This document shows positions 17,341 to 27,000 of a stretch of DNA of 42,571 nt, piece after piece (the first letter of the stretch is position 1; each line of letters begins with the position of its first letter). Under the pieces are notes generated by a model. The model was given only the letters and a program-made list of their open reading frames with translations, ran no database searches and was not told the DNA's origin. Made by a program: the position numbers and the translations under genes. The stretch comes from BM520 sp964474455 (GTDB taxonomy: Bacteria; Bacteroidota; Bacteroidia; Bacteroidales; BM520): the NCBI GenBank assembly GCA_964474455.1, contig CAYYSU010000024.1:1-42571 (forward strand), given 5' to 3'.

Positions 17341-18390
17341 TTACTTACAATTGTTAATATAAACGGTGGCTTTTTTAACACCAAGATCGTGAGCTTTTTG
17401 CCAATCGTCGCAGGCGCCAGGTTCATCACGCATCATCTCTTTTACAATGGCGCGATTGAAGTACAATATTCCCTTTTCAGGGTTTTTTGAAATAAGGGTG
17501 TTGAAAAGTTTCAGAGCTTCGGGATAATCTGTTTTCATGAACTTCACGTATCCGATGTTGTTATCTACTTCAGCAAAATCTGTTTTTAATTCTTTTGCTT
17601 TAGTAAAATCATCCAAAGCATAATCGTATTCTCCAAGCATTAGTCGTGCCATACCTCTGTTATTAAAGGCGATATGATTTTCAGGGTTGATTTTTAGTGC
17701 AGCAGTAAAATCCATTTCTGCCTCTTTATACTGTTCCATTAGCATTTTAATATCACCAAGATTATTAAAAACATAATCAAGATTTGACTGTATCTGGGTT
17801 GCTTTAACAAAATCCTCCAGAGCTTTTTGTCGATTATCTAATTCACGGTATGCCATACCACGGTCGTTGTATGCCATGGCACACATAGGGTCTTTTTCTA
17901 CTGCCAGATTAAAATTCTCAATGGCTACTTCAAACATTTTCTTTTGGTAGTAGATATTTCCCTGATAATAATAATTTTTCGCATCTTTGGGTTCATGCTT
18001 TGCCGCTTCCATAAAGTAATCCAAGGCCTTGTCAACCTCATTGAGCTTATAATAATTCTGCCCCAGGAGAGTTAATATTGACGCATTGGATTTGGCGGTT
18101 TTTAGCACCAAAAGATCTTTTACCGACAGGTCGTTTTTATCCATAACATAATATGTCGTAGCACGATTAAATAAGGCACTGTAATGTGATGGTTTATATC
18201 TCAGAGCTCTGGAAAAGCAAGCCACAGCACTGTCATATTTCATCATGCCATAAAACTCAATACCTTTGTTATACTGTGTTGTAGCATTTTGATCGGATAA
18301 TATAATAGACCCTTCTTTTTGTATGCCCACTTGTGAAAATGCCCCTAAAAAGAGTGTGCCACACAGAAGTGTCAGGATTAATTTTTTCAT
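17341..18390 (-). CDS. Exported TPR-repeat protein
   Basis: The 349-residue protein has a signal peptide (MKKLILTLLCGTLFLGAFSQ) and then consists almost wholly of about eight tetratricopeptide repeats. Clear units include ALRYKPSHYSALFNRATTYY, NLAVEKDPMCAMAYNDRGMA and ALKINPENHIAFNNRGMARL. No enzyme motif is present. TPR arrays serve as protein-binding scaffolds, so it probably holds partners in the periplasm. It is the first gene of a two-gene operon with the PorE-like protein, 8 bases apart, which makes that protein its likely partner. A possible minus-strand promoter lies at 18509-18516. Confidence 0.85.
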   Translation of the reverse strand: MKKLILTLLCGTLFLGAFSQVGIQKEGSIILSDQNATTQYNKGIEFYGMMKYDSAVACFSRALRYKPSHYSALFNRATTYYVMDKNDLSVKDLLVLKTAKSNASILTLLGQNYYKLNEVDKALDYFMEAAKHEPKDAKNYYYQGNIYYQKKMFEVAIENFNLAVEKDPMCAMAYNDRGMAYRELDNRQKALEDFVKATQIQSNLDYVFNNLGDIKMLMEQYKEAEMDFTAALKINPENHIAFNNRGMARLMLGEYDYALDDFTKAKELKTDFAEVDNNIGYVKFMKTDYPEALKLFNTLISKNPEKGILYFNRAIVKEMMRDEPGACDDWQKAHDLGVKKATVYINNCK

Positions 18391-18508
18391 TATTGATGTT
18401 TTATATTCTAACTATCTTGGTGAATTGCTGTATTCTTTTATAACAAAAATTACAGTAGTATGTTTTATCTATATTTGGTTGATAAACTTCAAATGCGAAG
18501 GATATCTA

Positions 18509-18516
18509 CAAAAATA
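18509..18516 (-). promoter_or_regulatory. Candidate -7 box of the TPR/PorE-like operon
   Basis: On the minus strand this reads TATTTTTG, matching TAnnTTTG. It lies about 118 bases before the TPR gene start, which would give a long leader, and no -33 TTG was identified. Confidence 0.35.
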
Positions 18517-18538
18517 ATAAATATTTAGATAAGATGCA

Positions 18539-18739
18539 TCATACCCTAATAATATGACGTAGAGAGCTTAATCTAATTAACGAAACGGCATAAACTGTTG
18601 ATGCAATAAATTCCTGACGGATATCTGCAAAGTTGCTGCCTTTGAGCATCACCATTCTTATTACCCGCATAAAATATGTCTTACTTTTAGTGGTTGTAAA
18701 GATTTTAATACCTGTTAACGTAAGAAGAAAATATTTCAT
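18539..18739 (-). pseudogene. Relic of an ABC-2 type permease C-terminus
   Basis: This minus-strand frame encodes 66 residues. The stretch KTYFMRVIRMVMLKGSNFAD followed by IRQEFIASTVYAVSLIRLS resembles the last 45 residues of ABC-2 transporter permeases, whose ends typically read inPlrYF..i.R.i.LKGsgf.dl.p.f..L..fa......a. The preceding part (LTGIKIFTTTKSK) fits the family less well, where a PxxY-type turn is expected. Nothing that could be the rest of the permease lies upstream, because the divergent MFS gene begins there. I read it as a decayed, 5'-truncated gene. A small functional protein is less likely. The assignment is by eye only. Confidence 0.45.
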
Positions 18740-18777
18740 ACATTAGCGGCGAAAACAAGAATAAAACCATTCAAATT

Positions 18778-20349
18778 ATGACCGAAAAAATCAAACAAAC
18801 ACTGCGCGACAATAAGGCGGCACGATGGACTGCGCTGGCAATTGTAGCCTTTACAATGCTTTGTGGTTATTTCTTCACAGAAATCATCTCTCCACTAAAG
18901 CCGTTAATGGAATCAGAACTTGGCTGGTCGAGCTCCGACTTCGGGCTCTTCACCGGTGCCTATGCCTGGTTCAACGTATTCCTTTTCATGCTGATTATTG
19001 TTGGTATTATCCTCGATAAGGTGGGGATGAGAATTTCTGCTGTGGCTGCTGCTGTGATTATGGTTATTGGTGCCATGGTGAAATTTTGGGCTATCAATTC
19101 CCTGTCGGGAGATGTTCTTGCCATAGACATCAATATGTTTGGAAATAACTATCAGATGTCGCAACAGTTGCTCTGGGCATGTCTTGGATATGCGATATTT
19201 GGTGTTGGTGTTGAATTCGCAGGTATTACCGTGTCGCGTATTATTGTGAAATGGTTTAAAGGTAAAGAGATGGCTCTGGCCATGGGTCTTGAGATGGCAT
19301 GTGCCCGTCTGGGAACTTTTGCCGCAATGGCATTCTCACCGGTTATCGTTAGCCGTTTCGATATCCCACAGGTTATCCTTATTGGTGGTATCCTCCTGGT
19401 AGTAGGGCTTATGTTTACTGTCATTTACTTCTTTATGGATATCAAACTTGATAAGAGTATTGATGCAGATGATTTGGATTTCAGCGATGAGAAATTCAAG
19501 CTAAAGGACATTGGACAGATTGTATCAAACCCCGGTTTCTGGCTGCTCGCACTATTATGTGTGCTTTTCTATTCTGCAGTATTCCCATTCTATAAGTTCG
19601 GTACCGACTTAATCTTTAATAAATTTGGCGTGCCAATGGAGAATGGCCTTGTCCTGGGCTTTATTCCCAAAGGCGCCAGTATAATTCCTGCCTTGCTACC
19701 TTTTGGAACGCTCTTCTTAACGCCTATTTTCGGTAATATTTATGATAAAAAAGGTAAAGGTGCCAGTATTATGATTCTTGGTGCTGTGCTGCTTATTATT
19801 TCCCATGTTGTACTGTGGTTACCATCAATGAACAGTGTTCCCATCGCAATTGCCATGGTTATTCTTATCGGTATTGCTTTCTCTTTGGTACCTTCTGCCA
19901 TGTGGCCTTCTGTACCAAAAATTATCGCTCCACAGCTTCTTGGAACAGCATACGCATTGATTTTCTTTATCCAGAACATCGGTCTCATGGTGGTGCCTAC
20001 GCTTCTTGGCTCCGTACTTGACAGAACAAACCCCATTGTTGCGGAAAAATTGGCTTTTTATCAAACAAGTCTTTCTAATGGAGTTGTTCCTCCTGCGGCA
20101 CAGGACATTTGTACCAAAATGGCCGAAAATGAGGTTATTCCTTCCAATGTTTCTGATTTTATCAGTAGCGATATCTCTGCAGTTATCACTGAATTAAGAG
20201 CTGTGGGAGAAATCCCCGCCTACGATTATTCTAAAACATGGATCATCTTTATTGCTTTATCTGTCGCAGCTCTGGGAGTGGCTATATGGCTTAAGGCAGT
20301 AGATAAGAAGAAAGGCTATGGACTTGAACTTTCAAATATCGAGAAGTAG
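18778..20349 (+). CDS. Major facilitator superfamily transporter (MFSD1-like)
   Basis: The 523-residue protein has about twelve membrane segments and the MFS loop motif region IILDKVGMRIS between TM2 and TM3, repeated in the second half as NIYDKKGKG. The stretch SAMWPSVPKIIAPQLLGTAY and the following IQNIGL resemble the MFSD1 branch, whose animal member exports dipeptides from lysosomes. This similarity is from memory and does not fix the substrate. An unusual polar loop of about 70 residues (around 415-485) separates the last two membrane segments and may be a periplasmic or cytoplasmic domain. The gene ends just before a strong hairpin terminator and is monocistronic. Confidence 0.8.
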   Translation: MTEKIKQTLRDNKAARWTALAIVAFTMLCGYFFTEIISPLKPLMESELGWSSSDFGLFTGAYAWFNVFLFMLIIVGIILDKVGMRISAVAAAVIMVIGAMVKFWAINSLSGDVLAIDINMFGNNYQMSQQLLWACLGYAIFGVGVEFAGITVSRIIVKWFKGKEMALAMGLEMACARLGTFAAMAFSPVIVSRFDIPQVILIGGILLVVGLMFTVIYFFMDIKLDKSIDADDLDFSDEKFKLKDIGQIVSNPGFWLLALLCVLFYSAVFPFYKFGTDLIFNKFGVPMENGLVLGFIPKGASIIPALLPFGTLFLTPIFGNIYDKKGKGASIMILGAVLLIISHVVLWLPSMNSVPIAIAMVILIGIAFSLVPSAMWPSVPKIIAPQLLGTAYALIFFIQNIGLMVVPTLLGSVLDRTNPIVAEKLAFYQTSLSNGVVPPAAQDICTKMAENEVIPSNVSDFISSDISAVITELRAVGEIPAYDYSKTWIIFIALSVAALGVAIWLKAVDKKKGYGLELSNIEK

Positions 20350-20382
20350 AATTCTTTTTTAAAATATATTTCATAATATTAA

Positions 20383-20417
20383 AAATGCCTGTTGCATCAT
20401 GCAATGGGCATTTTTTT
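20383..20417 (+). terminator. Rho-independent terminator of the MFS gene
   Basis: AAATGCC (20383-20389) pairs with GGCATTT (20107 bases into the 20.3-kb region, at 20407-20413). TTGCAT (20392-20397) pairs with ATGCAA (20399-20404) around a TG/TG internal mismatch. The stem runs into a T tract. It sits 33 bases after the MFS stop. Confidence 0.8.
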
Positions 20418-20429
20418 AAAAAAATACTG

Positions 20430-20437
20430 CACCTTTG
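20430..20437 (+). promoter_or_regulatory. -7-like box CACCTTTG abutting the MATE gene start
   Basis: The TTTG half of the Bacteroidota -7 box is present, the TA half is CA. It ends 4 bases before ATG 20442, so transcription from it would give a leaderless mRNA unless ATG 20484 is used. Confidence 0.35.
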
Positions 20438-20441
20438 CACC

Positions 20442-21833
20442 ATGGAAGATGTATTGACCGTACAGCAGCAAAAGTCACAGGAGATGGGTACACAGCCCAT
20501 AATGAAGCTGTTATGGCATTACTTTGTTCCTAGTTTTGTAGGGGTACTTCTAAATTCTCTTTATAACATTGTCGATCGCATATATATCGGCCAGGGCGTA
20601 GGAAGTCTTGCTCTGGCGGGTCTCAGCGTGGTGTTTCCTATTATGATTATCGCCTCTGCCTTTGGTATGATGGTAGGTATCGGTACCGGCGTCAGGGTAT
20701 CCATAAACCTTGGTAAGAAAGATTATAAAAGAGCTGAGAAAGTACTTGGAAACGGGTTCTCAATGATGATTATTGTTTCAATATTTTACATCGTTCTGGC
20801 TTATGCTATTAAAGCTCCTTTGCTGCGATGGTTTGGTGCCTCTGCCGAAACCTATGAGTATGCCAATGATTATCTGAATATTGTTATCGCCGGGGGCTTA
20901 TTTCAGACAGTGGGTTTTGGTTTAAATAACATTATCCGCTCGGAAGGAAATGCACGCATAGCCATGTATTCTATGATTATTTCCGCCGGATTGAATATTA
21001 TTCTTGATCCGATATTTATTTTTGGTTTTGGAATGGGAGTTAAGGGTGCTGCATTGGCCACCATCATCTCCATGGCTGTTCTCTCTATCTGGGTGCTATA
21101 TCATTTTGTAAAAAGTGATAATTCTGTTGTCAAGCTACATCTTTATAATATGAAGCTCGACTGGCGTATAGTGCGTTATATCATTGCCATAGGTATTTCT
21201 CCCTTTAGTATGCAGGTGGCATCCAGCGTGGTACAAGCTCTTCTGAATATCAGCCTTATTAAATATGAGGGAGATTTGGCTGTTGGAGCCAATGGAATAA
21301 TCAACAGCGTTTCGATGCTAGTGGTGATGTCGGTGGTGGCAATAAATATGGCGGCACAACCCATTATCGGTTTTAATTATGGCGCTCTTCATTTTGGCCG
21401 TGTTAAAGAGACTTTGAAAAAGGGGATGATTTTCGCCACCCTTATTACCACAGTATCCTGGATAGGCATAATGTTATTTCCGGGATTTATCATTCGGTTA
21501 TTCAACTCCAACGACCCGGAGCTTTATGATATAGGAGTTAATGGCATAAGGATTTTTCTTTTTATGCTGCCAATAGTGGGCTTCCAGATTATCGGCGGAA
21601 ACTACTTTCAGGCTGTGGGAAAGGCATCTATTGCGCTATTTCTAACTCTATTACGGCAGGTCTTGGCTTTGATACCGTTATTGCTGATCCTGCCTCGTTT
21701 TTATGGTCTCAATGGTGTGTGGGCTGCCATGCCGGTAGCGGATGTGTTCGCGGCATGCATGGTTGCTTTCTTTGTTATTCGTGAGTGGAAGATTCTGACC
21801 ATAAAAGAGAATCTGCCGACAGAAATAGAATAA
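20442..21833 (+). CDS. MATE-family efflux transporter
   Basis: The 463-residue protein has about twelve membrane segments in two MatE halves. The family start is visible as LWHYFVPSFVGVLLNSLYN followed by IVDRIYIGQGVG, and the second half contains INMAAQPIIGFNYGALHFG, the typical AxQPxxxxNYGA motif. MATE proteins extrude drugs or metabolites in exchange for sodium or protons. I place the start at ATG 20442. An in-frame ATG at 20385 lies inside the preceding terminator and is rejected. ATG 20484 is another possibility. A CACCTTTG box ends 4 bases before ATG 20442. Its stop lies only 2 bases from that of the convergent nucleotidase gene. Confidence 0.9.
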   Translation: MEDVLTVQQQKSQEMGTQPIMKLLWHYFVPSFVGVLLNSLYNIVDRIYIGQGVGSLALAGLSVVFPIMIIASAFGMMVGIGTGVRVSINLGKKDYKRAEKVLGNGFSMMIIVSIFYIVLAYAIKAPLLRWFGASAETYEYANDYLNIVIAGGLFQTVGFGLNNIIRSEGNARIAMYSMIISAGLNIILDPIFIFGFGMGVKGAALATIISMAVLSIWVLYHFVKSDNSVVKLHLYNMKLDWRIVRYIIAIGISPFSMQVASSVVQALLNISLIKYEGDLAVGANGIINSVSMLVVMSVVAINMAAQPIIGFNYGALHFGRVKETLKKGMIFATLITTVSWIGIMLFPGFIIRLFNSNDPELYDIGVNGIRIFLFMLPIVGFQIIGGNYFQAVGKASIALFLTLLRQVLALIPLLLILPRFYGLNGVWAAMPVADVFAACMVAFFVIREWKILTIKENLPTEIE

Positions 21834-21835
21834 TA

Positions 21836-23857
21836 CTATTTTCTTATTACTCTTTTGATAAAAAATCGTACAAGCAAGAATAACAGCGTCAGAATTACCA
21901 GAATAGAAGCCATTGCAATTATGGTCACACCGTTACTTGCTTTAAATACTGTTAGCGGATTCAGAGAGGTGTTTTTAACCGGAGACCGGAGGTTTATAAC
22001 CTTTTGATCTCCTTGTATAATCATGGAATATGTAAGCGGTTTATCCGGGTTCTCAGCGGAGATAAGTATGTTGGTAAGGTTATATTTTTGAGGAATATCG
22101 GGTACTCCATTACCATTCACATCCTCGAATCCGCCACAGAAATCCATCAGTGCAGCCCACTCTTTGGCTTCCTGAATACCTTCTTTATCTTTGTTAATAT
22201 CAACAAGCACTTCCTCTGCTCCGTTTATGGGGTTTCCGTCTTTTGTTTTCGGTACCACAGAAAGAATTCCTTTACTCAGATCTTTTATCATACCAACGAA
22301 TTCCAGGATATATGCATTGGCACCCAGAGAATAGAGGGTTTGGTCATTTTTACTCAGATTTACTCTCTCCCATCCCTTTTCATCTGATCCAATCTCCACC
22401 TCATATATTTTATCCAGCGGCACACGCAGGTTGTTGACAGAGTATCTTATTCCTGTCCAATATGGCATGTTGGCAGTGCTGATAGAAGGGGCTATCTGCA
22501 TAATTTCCAGGATATTTTTTATCTCTCTTCCGGTAATATATATTTTTGCCAGGGAGTATCCCGGTGAGTTTTCATCCACAACGCCACGCCCCAGAGGCAG
22601 TACACGGTAAAGATCGGTAGCGTATTGCATCCCTTTTTCTCCCGGCAGTATTTCATCCCTGAGAAGTCCCGAAACCACTAACGCTATATCAACATTTTCA
22701 TCAAGTTTTTGATAATAATTATATACAGCATCCGCAACAAACGGCCCCAGGTTACAATTTTTCAGTAGCGTCTCCTCGTTAATGGTTATGGGAAAATCTG
22801 TTTCTACAATAAGGCTGTCGGCACGTAGCCCCAGGTCTTCAAAAATAATGGTATTGATTCTCTCCATCTGTTCCTCCACCAGAGCTTGTATCTCTCTGTT
22901 ACCCATCCAGCTGTCATCAACAGGAATAAGTTCATAATCCTTTATTGTTGTTTTTCCATCTTCAAAAGAGATAACTGTTCTACCAAGATTATAGGTATAT
23001 GCTCCTGTTTGCACGATGGGCACGCCATTGACCATAAGAGGCTCCTGTAGTGTTGTGTGGGTATGGCCGCTGACAATAAGATCGAGGCCGGGGCACGCCA
23101 TGGCCACATCCACATCTTCAAGAGTATAATTGCCGTTTTTATCTTTTATTACACCACTATGTGATAATGCAATAACCACGTCAGCGCCGAGCTCATTTCT
23201 AAGAATATCATTCATCAATATTGCCGTCTCAGCCTGATCCTTTGTTGATAATGGCTTTGCATAAGGAGCAACATCATAGGCATCTTTTCCCAGTAAGGCG
23301 AAAAACGCCACCTTCAAACCACCTTTCTCCTCTATGTGGTATGTGGAGATTACACCATCGTCAAAAAGCGATTCCAGTTTATCATCATCAGCGAGAGAGA
23401 CGCAGAACTGAATATTTGATAGTAGTAGTTGAGGTATCTCACCATACAGTGTAGCAGAAGTGATGATATCTGTGAGGCCATCAATACCAAAATCGAACTC
23501 ATGGTTTCCAATCGCTGCCACATCCCATCCGATTTGATTCATAAGGCGCAGCTGGAATCCGGTTTGTGTTTCCAGAGTTTGGAAAACGGTTCCCATGGTA
23601 AAATCTCCGGCATCAACCATAATTACATTTTCATCATTGTTCCTGATGGTATCAATAATGGTTTTAATCCTTGCCATGCCGCCGCGTGTCTCATCATCAT
23701 TTAGAGAAAAAGGAGTATAATCGCTGTTGGGACTGAACCCCAGCATACGAGAGTGTATATCATTGGTATGGATAATTGTAATATCTGTTGCCTGAGGAAA
23801 AAGCTGTGCTGGAGCAGTGAAGAGTACTACTATCAACAGTAGGAATAATTTTTTCAT
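21836..23857 (-). CDS. 5'-nucleotidase / UshA-like metallophosphatase with C-terminal membrane anchor
   Basis: The 673-residue protein has a signal peptide (MKKLFLLLIVVLFTAPAQL). It then has a calcineurin-like metal-binding domain with IIHTNDIHSRM (Asp33, His35), VDAGDF (Asp85), IGNHEFDFG (Asn118, His119), a later ALSHSG and SGHTHTTL. The 5'-nucleotidase C-terminal substrate domain follows. Near residue 590 an acidic loop (FEDVNGNGVPDI) looks like a calcium-binding EF-hand/dockerin loop. The last about 30 residues form a membrane helix with a basic end (FIKRVIRK), so the enzyme is tethered, in contrast to free periplasmic UshA. I start at ATG 23857 because it opens on the signal peptide. An ATG 57 bases earlier is in frame. 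Substrates are probably nucleotides or other phosphate esters. Confidence 0.88.
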   Translation of the reverse strand: MKKLFLLLIVVLFTAPAQLFPQATDITIIHTNDIHSRMLGFSPNSDYTPFSLNDDETRGGMARIKTIIDTIRNNDENVIMVDAGDFTMGTVFQTLETQTGFQLRLMNQIGWDVAAIGNHEFDFGIDGLTDIITSATLYGEIPQLLLSNIQFCVSLADDDKLESLFDDGVISTYHIEEKGGLKVAFFALLGKDAYDVAPYAKPLSTKDQAETAILMNDILRNELGADVVIALSHSGVIKDKNGNYTLEDVDVAMACPGLDLIVSGHTHTTLQEPLMVNGVPIVQTGAYTYNLGRTVISFEDGKTTIKDYELIPVDDSWMGNREIQALVEEQMERINTIIFEDLGLRADSLIVETDFPITINEETLLKNCNLGPFVADAVYNYYQKLDENVDIALVVSGLLRDEILPGEKGMQYATDLYRVLPLGRGVVDENSPGYSLAKIYITGREIKNILEIMQIAPSISTANMPYWTGIRYSVNNLRVPLDKIYEVEIGSDEKGWERVNLSKNDQTLYSLGANAYILEFVGMIKDLSKGILSVVPKTKDGNPINGAEEVLVDINKDKEGIQEAKEWAALMDFCGGFEDVNGNGVPDIPQKYNLTNILISAENPDKPLTYSMIIQGDQKVINLRSPVKNTSLNPLTVFKASNGVTIIAMASILVILTLLFLLVRFFIKRVIRK

Positions 23858-24037
23858 ATTTTGGTGTTTTGTAGTAAAATAGTTGTGATGCAAGTTAAAT
23901 ATATTTTCTCTCACCTTTAATTAAGATAGCCAAGAGTAGTTTTATTTTTTTTAGTATTAAAAAATAATCGCACGTAATTGATTTATTGTCAGTATGTTAG
24001 GGCGGATGTGTGCTAAATTAGTTTTTTAGTTAAAAAA

Positions 24038-24068
24038 TTGAATACAAAGAATTTGTTTACGACCTTTG
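24038..24068 (+). promoter_or_regulatory. Putative promoter of the M14 carboxypeptidase gene
   Basis: TTG at 24038-24040 and GACCTTTG at 24061-24068 fit the -33/-7 layout with a 20-base gap. The -7 box has GA in place of TA. It ends 24 bases before the ATG. The same GACCTTTG variant occurs before the YgjP-like gene. Confidence 0.45.
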
Positions 24069-24092
24069 TTGCAACCTGAAAAAAAGAATGTC

Positions 24093-27000
24093 ATGAGAAC
24101 TATATCCAGACTTATTTCGATTTTCATTATAATTCTTACCATAACAGTACAATCGTATGCTACCTGGCGACCCGGAGAGATGGAGGTAAAAGTTTTTTAC
24201 TCCTCTCAAGATCAGGTTTCGCAGTTGCAATCACTAAAATTATCAGCAGATTACCATAATGATCATGCTGTGGTTTATGTCATAGAGAAGGAACTGGAAG
24301 CTATTCTTTCCAGGGGTTTTAATGTGGATATTCTTGAGGAGAATCTTGATCTGCGCAACGGGAAAGGTGTTCCTGAAGGATACTACAGCTATCAGGAGAT
24401 TATCGACATTGCAGATAGTCTGGCTCTGCATTTTCCTTCAATATGCAGCAAAACAGTGGCAGGATATTCATACCAAAACCGCCAACTTGCCTATCTTAAG
24501 ATCAGTGATAATGTAAATACTGATGAGCCGGAACCGGAGGTGCTTTTTGAGGCCGGCATTCATGGTGATGAGGTTGGAGCTTCGCAGAATGCTATTATGT
24601 ATGCCCGCGATCTGGTGTTGGGATATGGCATCGACCCTGAGATAACAGAGCTTATCGATACACGTGAGATATATATTTATTTAATGGTAAACCCCGACGG
24701 GCGCGAAAGCATGTCACGATATAACAGCAATGGTGTGGATCTTAACCGCGACTGGGGTTATATGTGGGATCACGAGGGCAGCTCCGACTCTGCTTTTTGT
24801 CAGATAGAAGCCCGTGTTCTGCGTGATTTTATCCTGGATCATGAATTTGTTGTCCACACAACTTATCACAGCGGTACTGAGTACATAAGTTGTCCATGGA
24901 GCTACCGTAGCGACGAGCCGGAAGATCTAGGCCATATCCTTCACCTTGCCGGGATATACTCCTCCACTTCGGGATATCCAAACCTAGATTACGGACAGGG
25001 TTCTACGGGAATGTACTATATTAATGGTGCATCAAAAGATTATAATTATGGTGCCATAGGCTCTATATCCTGGTCGATGGAGATATCCTATTCCAAGCAA
25101 CCTCCGGCATCGGAAGTGGGGATGTATTACAACTATAACAAGCCCGCCATGAATGCCATGTGTGAGCACTGTGGTTATGGTGTGGAAGGTATGGTTACCG
25201 ATGCTATTAACGGAGAACCCATAGCGGCGGTAATCCTTGTTAATGACTTTTACCCTACCCATACCGACCCGTTGGTGGGCGATTTTCACAAATACCTTAA
25301 TGCGGGAACATATAGCATTACCGTAAAAGCCAATGGATACGAAGAGATTACAATGGAAAATGTAGTGGTGCAGACCAACACCTCTACTACTCATGTGGAT
25401 ATTGAATTAATGCCTTTGGAAGGAGAGTACATTTACTACCTCAATGTTGTAGAGATTCCCGGGAATAATTTCGATGATGAGGGATTTACTCCTGCGATTT
25501 ATGGCGCCCCTGACGGAGAATACTACAGCCTTGGAAGAGCAGGTTTTGTGAATGTGGATATGGGCTCACCCGTTTTTGACAAAAATGGAATGGACCTGAT
25601 AGTGTATGAAGGCGACGATACTCCTGATGGATATTCCCTTTATGCGTCACAATTTATCGACGGGCCCTGGAACCTTGTGGGTATTGGTGGCGGAACTACG
25701 GAGTTTGACCTGAGTAATACCGGACTTATTAGTGCAAGATATTTTAAGGTTAAAGATGATGGTGATGGCAGCAGCAGTGGTGCCAACGTAGGTTTCGACC
25801 TTGATGCCATTGCGGTGATAAATCCGCCTTTGGCAGCAATGAACCCTATTCCTGCAGATAACAGCACAGCATCTGTTTTCTCAAACCTTTCATGGGATCA
25901 GGGCGATGGCGGTATTCCCACATATTATAAACTCTATTTTGGAACAGATAATCCTCCTGCCAATATTATTAATGGCGACGAGATATATGGAATCCAGTTT
26001 CGTCCATCATTGCCTCTGGAGTACAATACAAAGTATTATTGGCGTGTGGATGCTGTTAACCAGTTTGGTGAGGCTACCGGTCATTTGTGGCAATTTACTA
26101 CCGGCGGCGAGCCTGATGAAGATTTTGAAACTGGCGATTTCTCACTTTTCGACTGGACTTTCGATGGCGATGCAGAGTGGGAGATCACTGAAGATGTCAC
26201 CAGAAACGGCACTTATGCTGCAAAGAGCGGAACTATAGGCGACGCACAATATTCGTCGTTGGTTTTGGAAGGTAACTTCTCCGGATTTGGCGAGATAGCA
26301 TTTTGGCATAAGACCTCCTCACAGCCTGCAGATAAGCTGGAGTTTTATGTCAATGGTACGCTGACAGGTGCCTGGGGCGGCGATAATGAGTGGATGGAAC
26401 AGAGCTATAACACAGGACCCGGACCATACTCCTTTGAATGGCGATATGCTAAAAATGAAACAGGACAAAGCTATGACGACTGTGCATACATCGACTTTAT
26501 GTATATCCCCGAGATGACGGCGATACCTCCCACGGTATATGCGGGTGACGATGAAACCGTTTGTGAAGGTGATACAGTACAGCTTAATGGCGCTGCTACA
26601 GGCTACACCTCTATAGAGTGGAGTACCTCTGGTGATGGCACTTTTAATGATGCACATATTTTAAACCCTGAGTATTATTTTGGTGAAGAGGATATTGTGA
26701 ATGGCAGTGTAATTCTGACACTCACAATTCATGGAACAGTACAGGTTAGTGATGAGGTGGAGATTACTATTGATGCTATACCGGTGGCACCCGGAATGCC
26801 ATACGGAGATAACATGCCATGGGTTATTGGAAACCCGTTTGAATATAGTGTTGAAGAAATATCAAATGCAGACTCCTATTTATGGGAGCTACTTCCTGAA
26901 TGGACTGGTGAGATCACAAATAATGGAGAAAGAATAATTACCATTGAATTTGCTGAAGAGACATTCTGGACTGATGGCACTCTTCATGTGAAAGCTGTTA

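Larger units (their letters stand above)
18391..18777. other. Divergent spacer with gene relic and promoter candidate
   Basis: This 387-base region between the TPR operon (-) and the MFS gene (+) holds an apparent ABC-2 permease relic on the minus strand (18539-18739) and a minus-strand -7-like box at 18509-18516. No clear plus-strand TAnnTTTG box precedes the MFS gene. Confidence 0.5.

Noticed and set aside
20385..20441. Upstream ATG for the MATE transporter at 20385
   Set aside because: It falls inside the hairpin terminator of the MFS gene and adds 19 residues with no family support.
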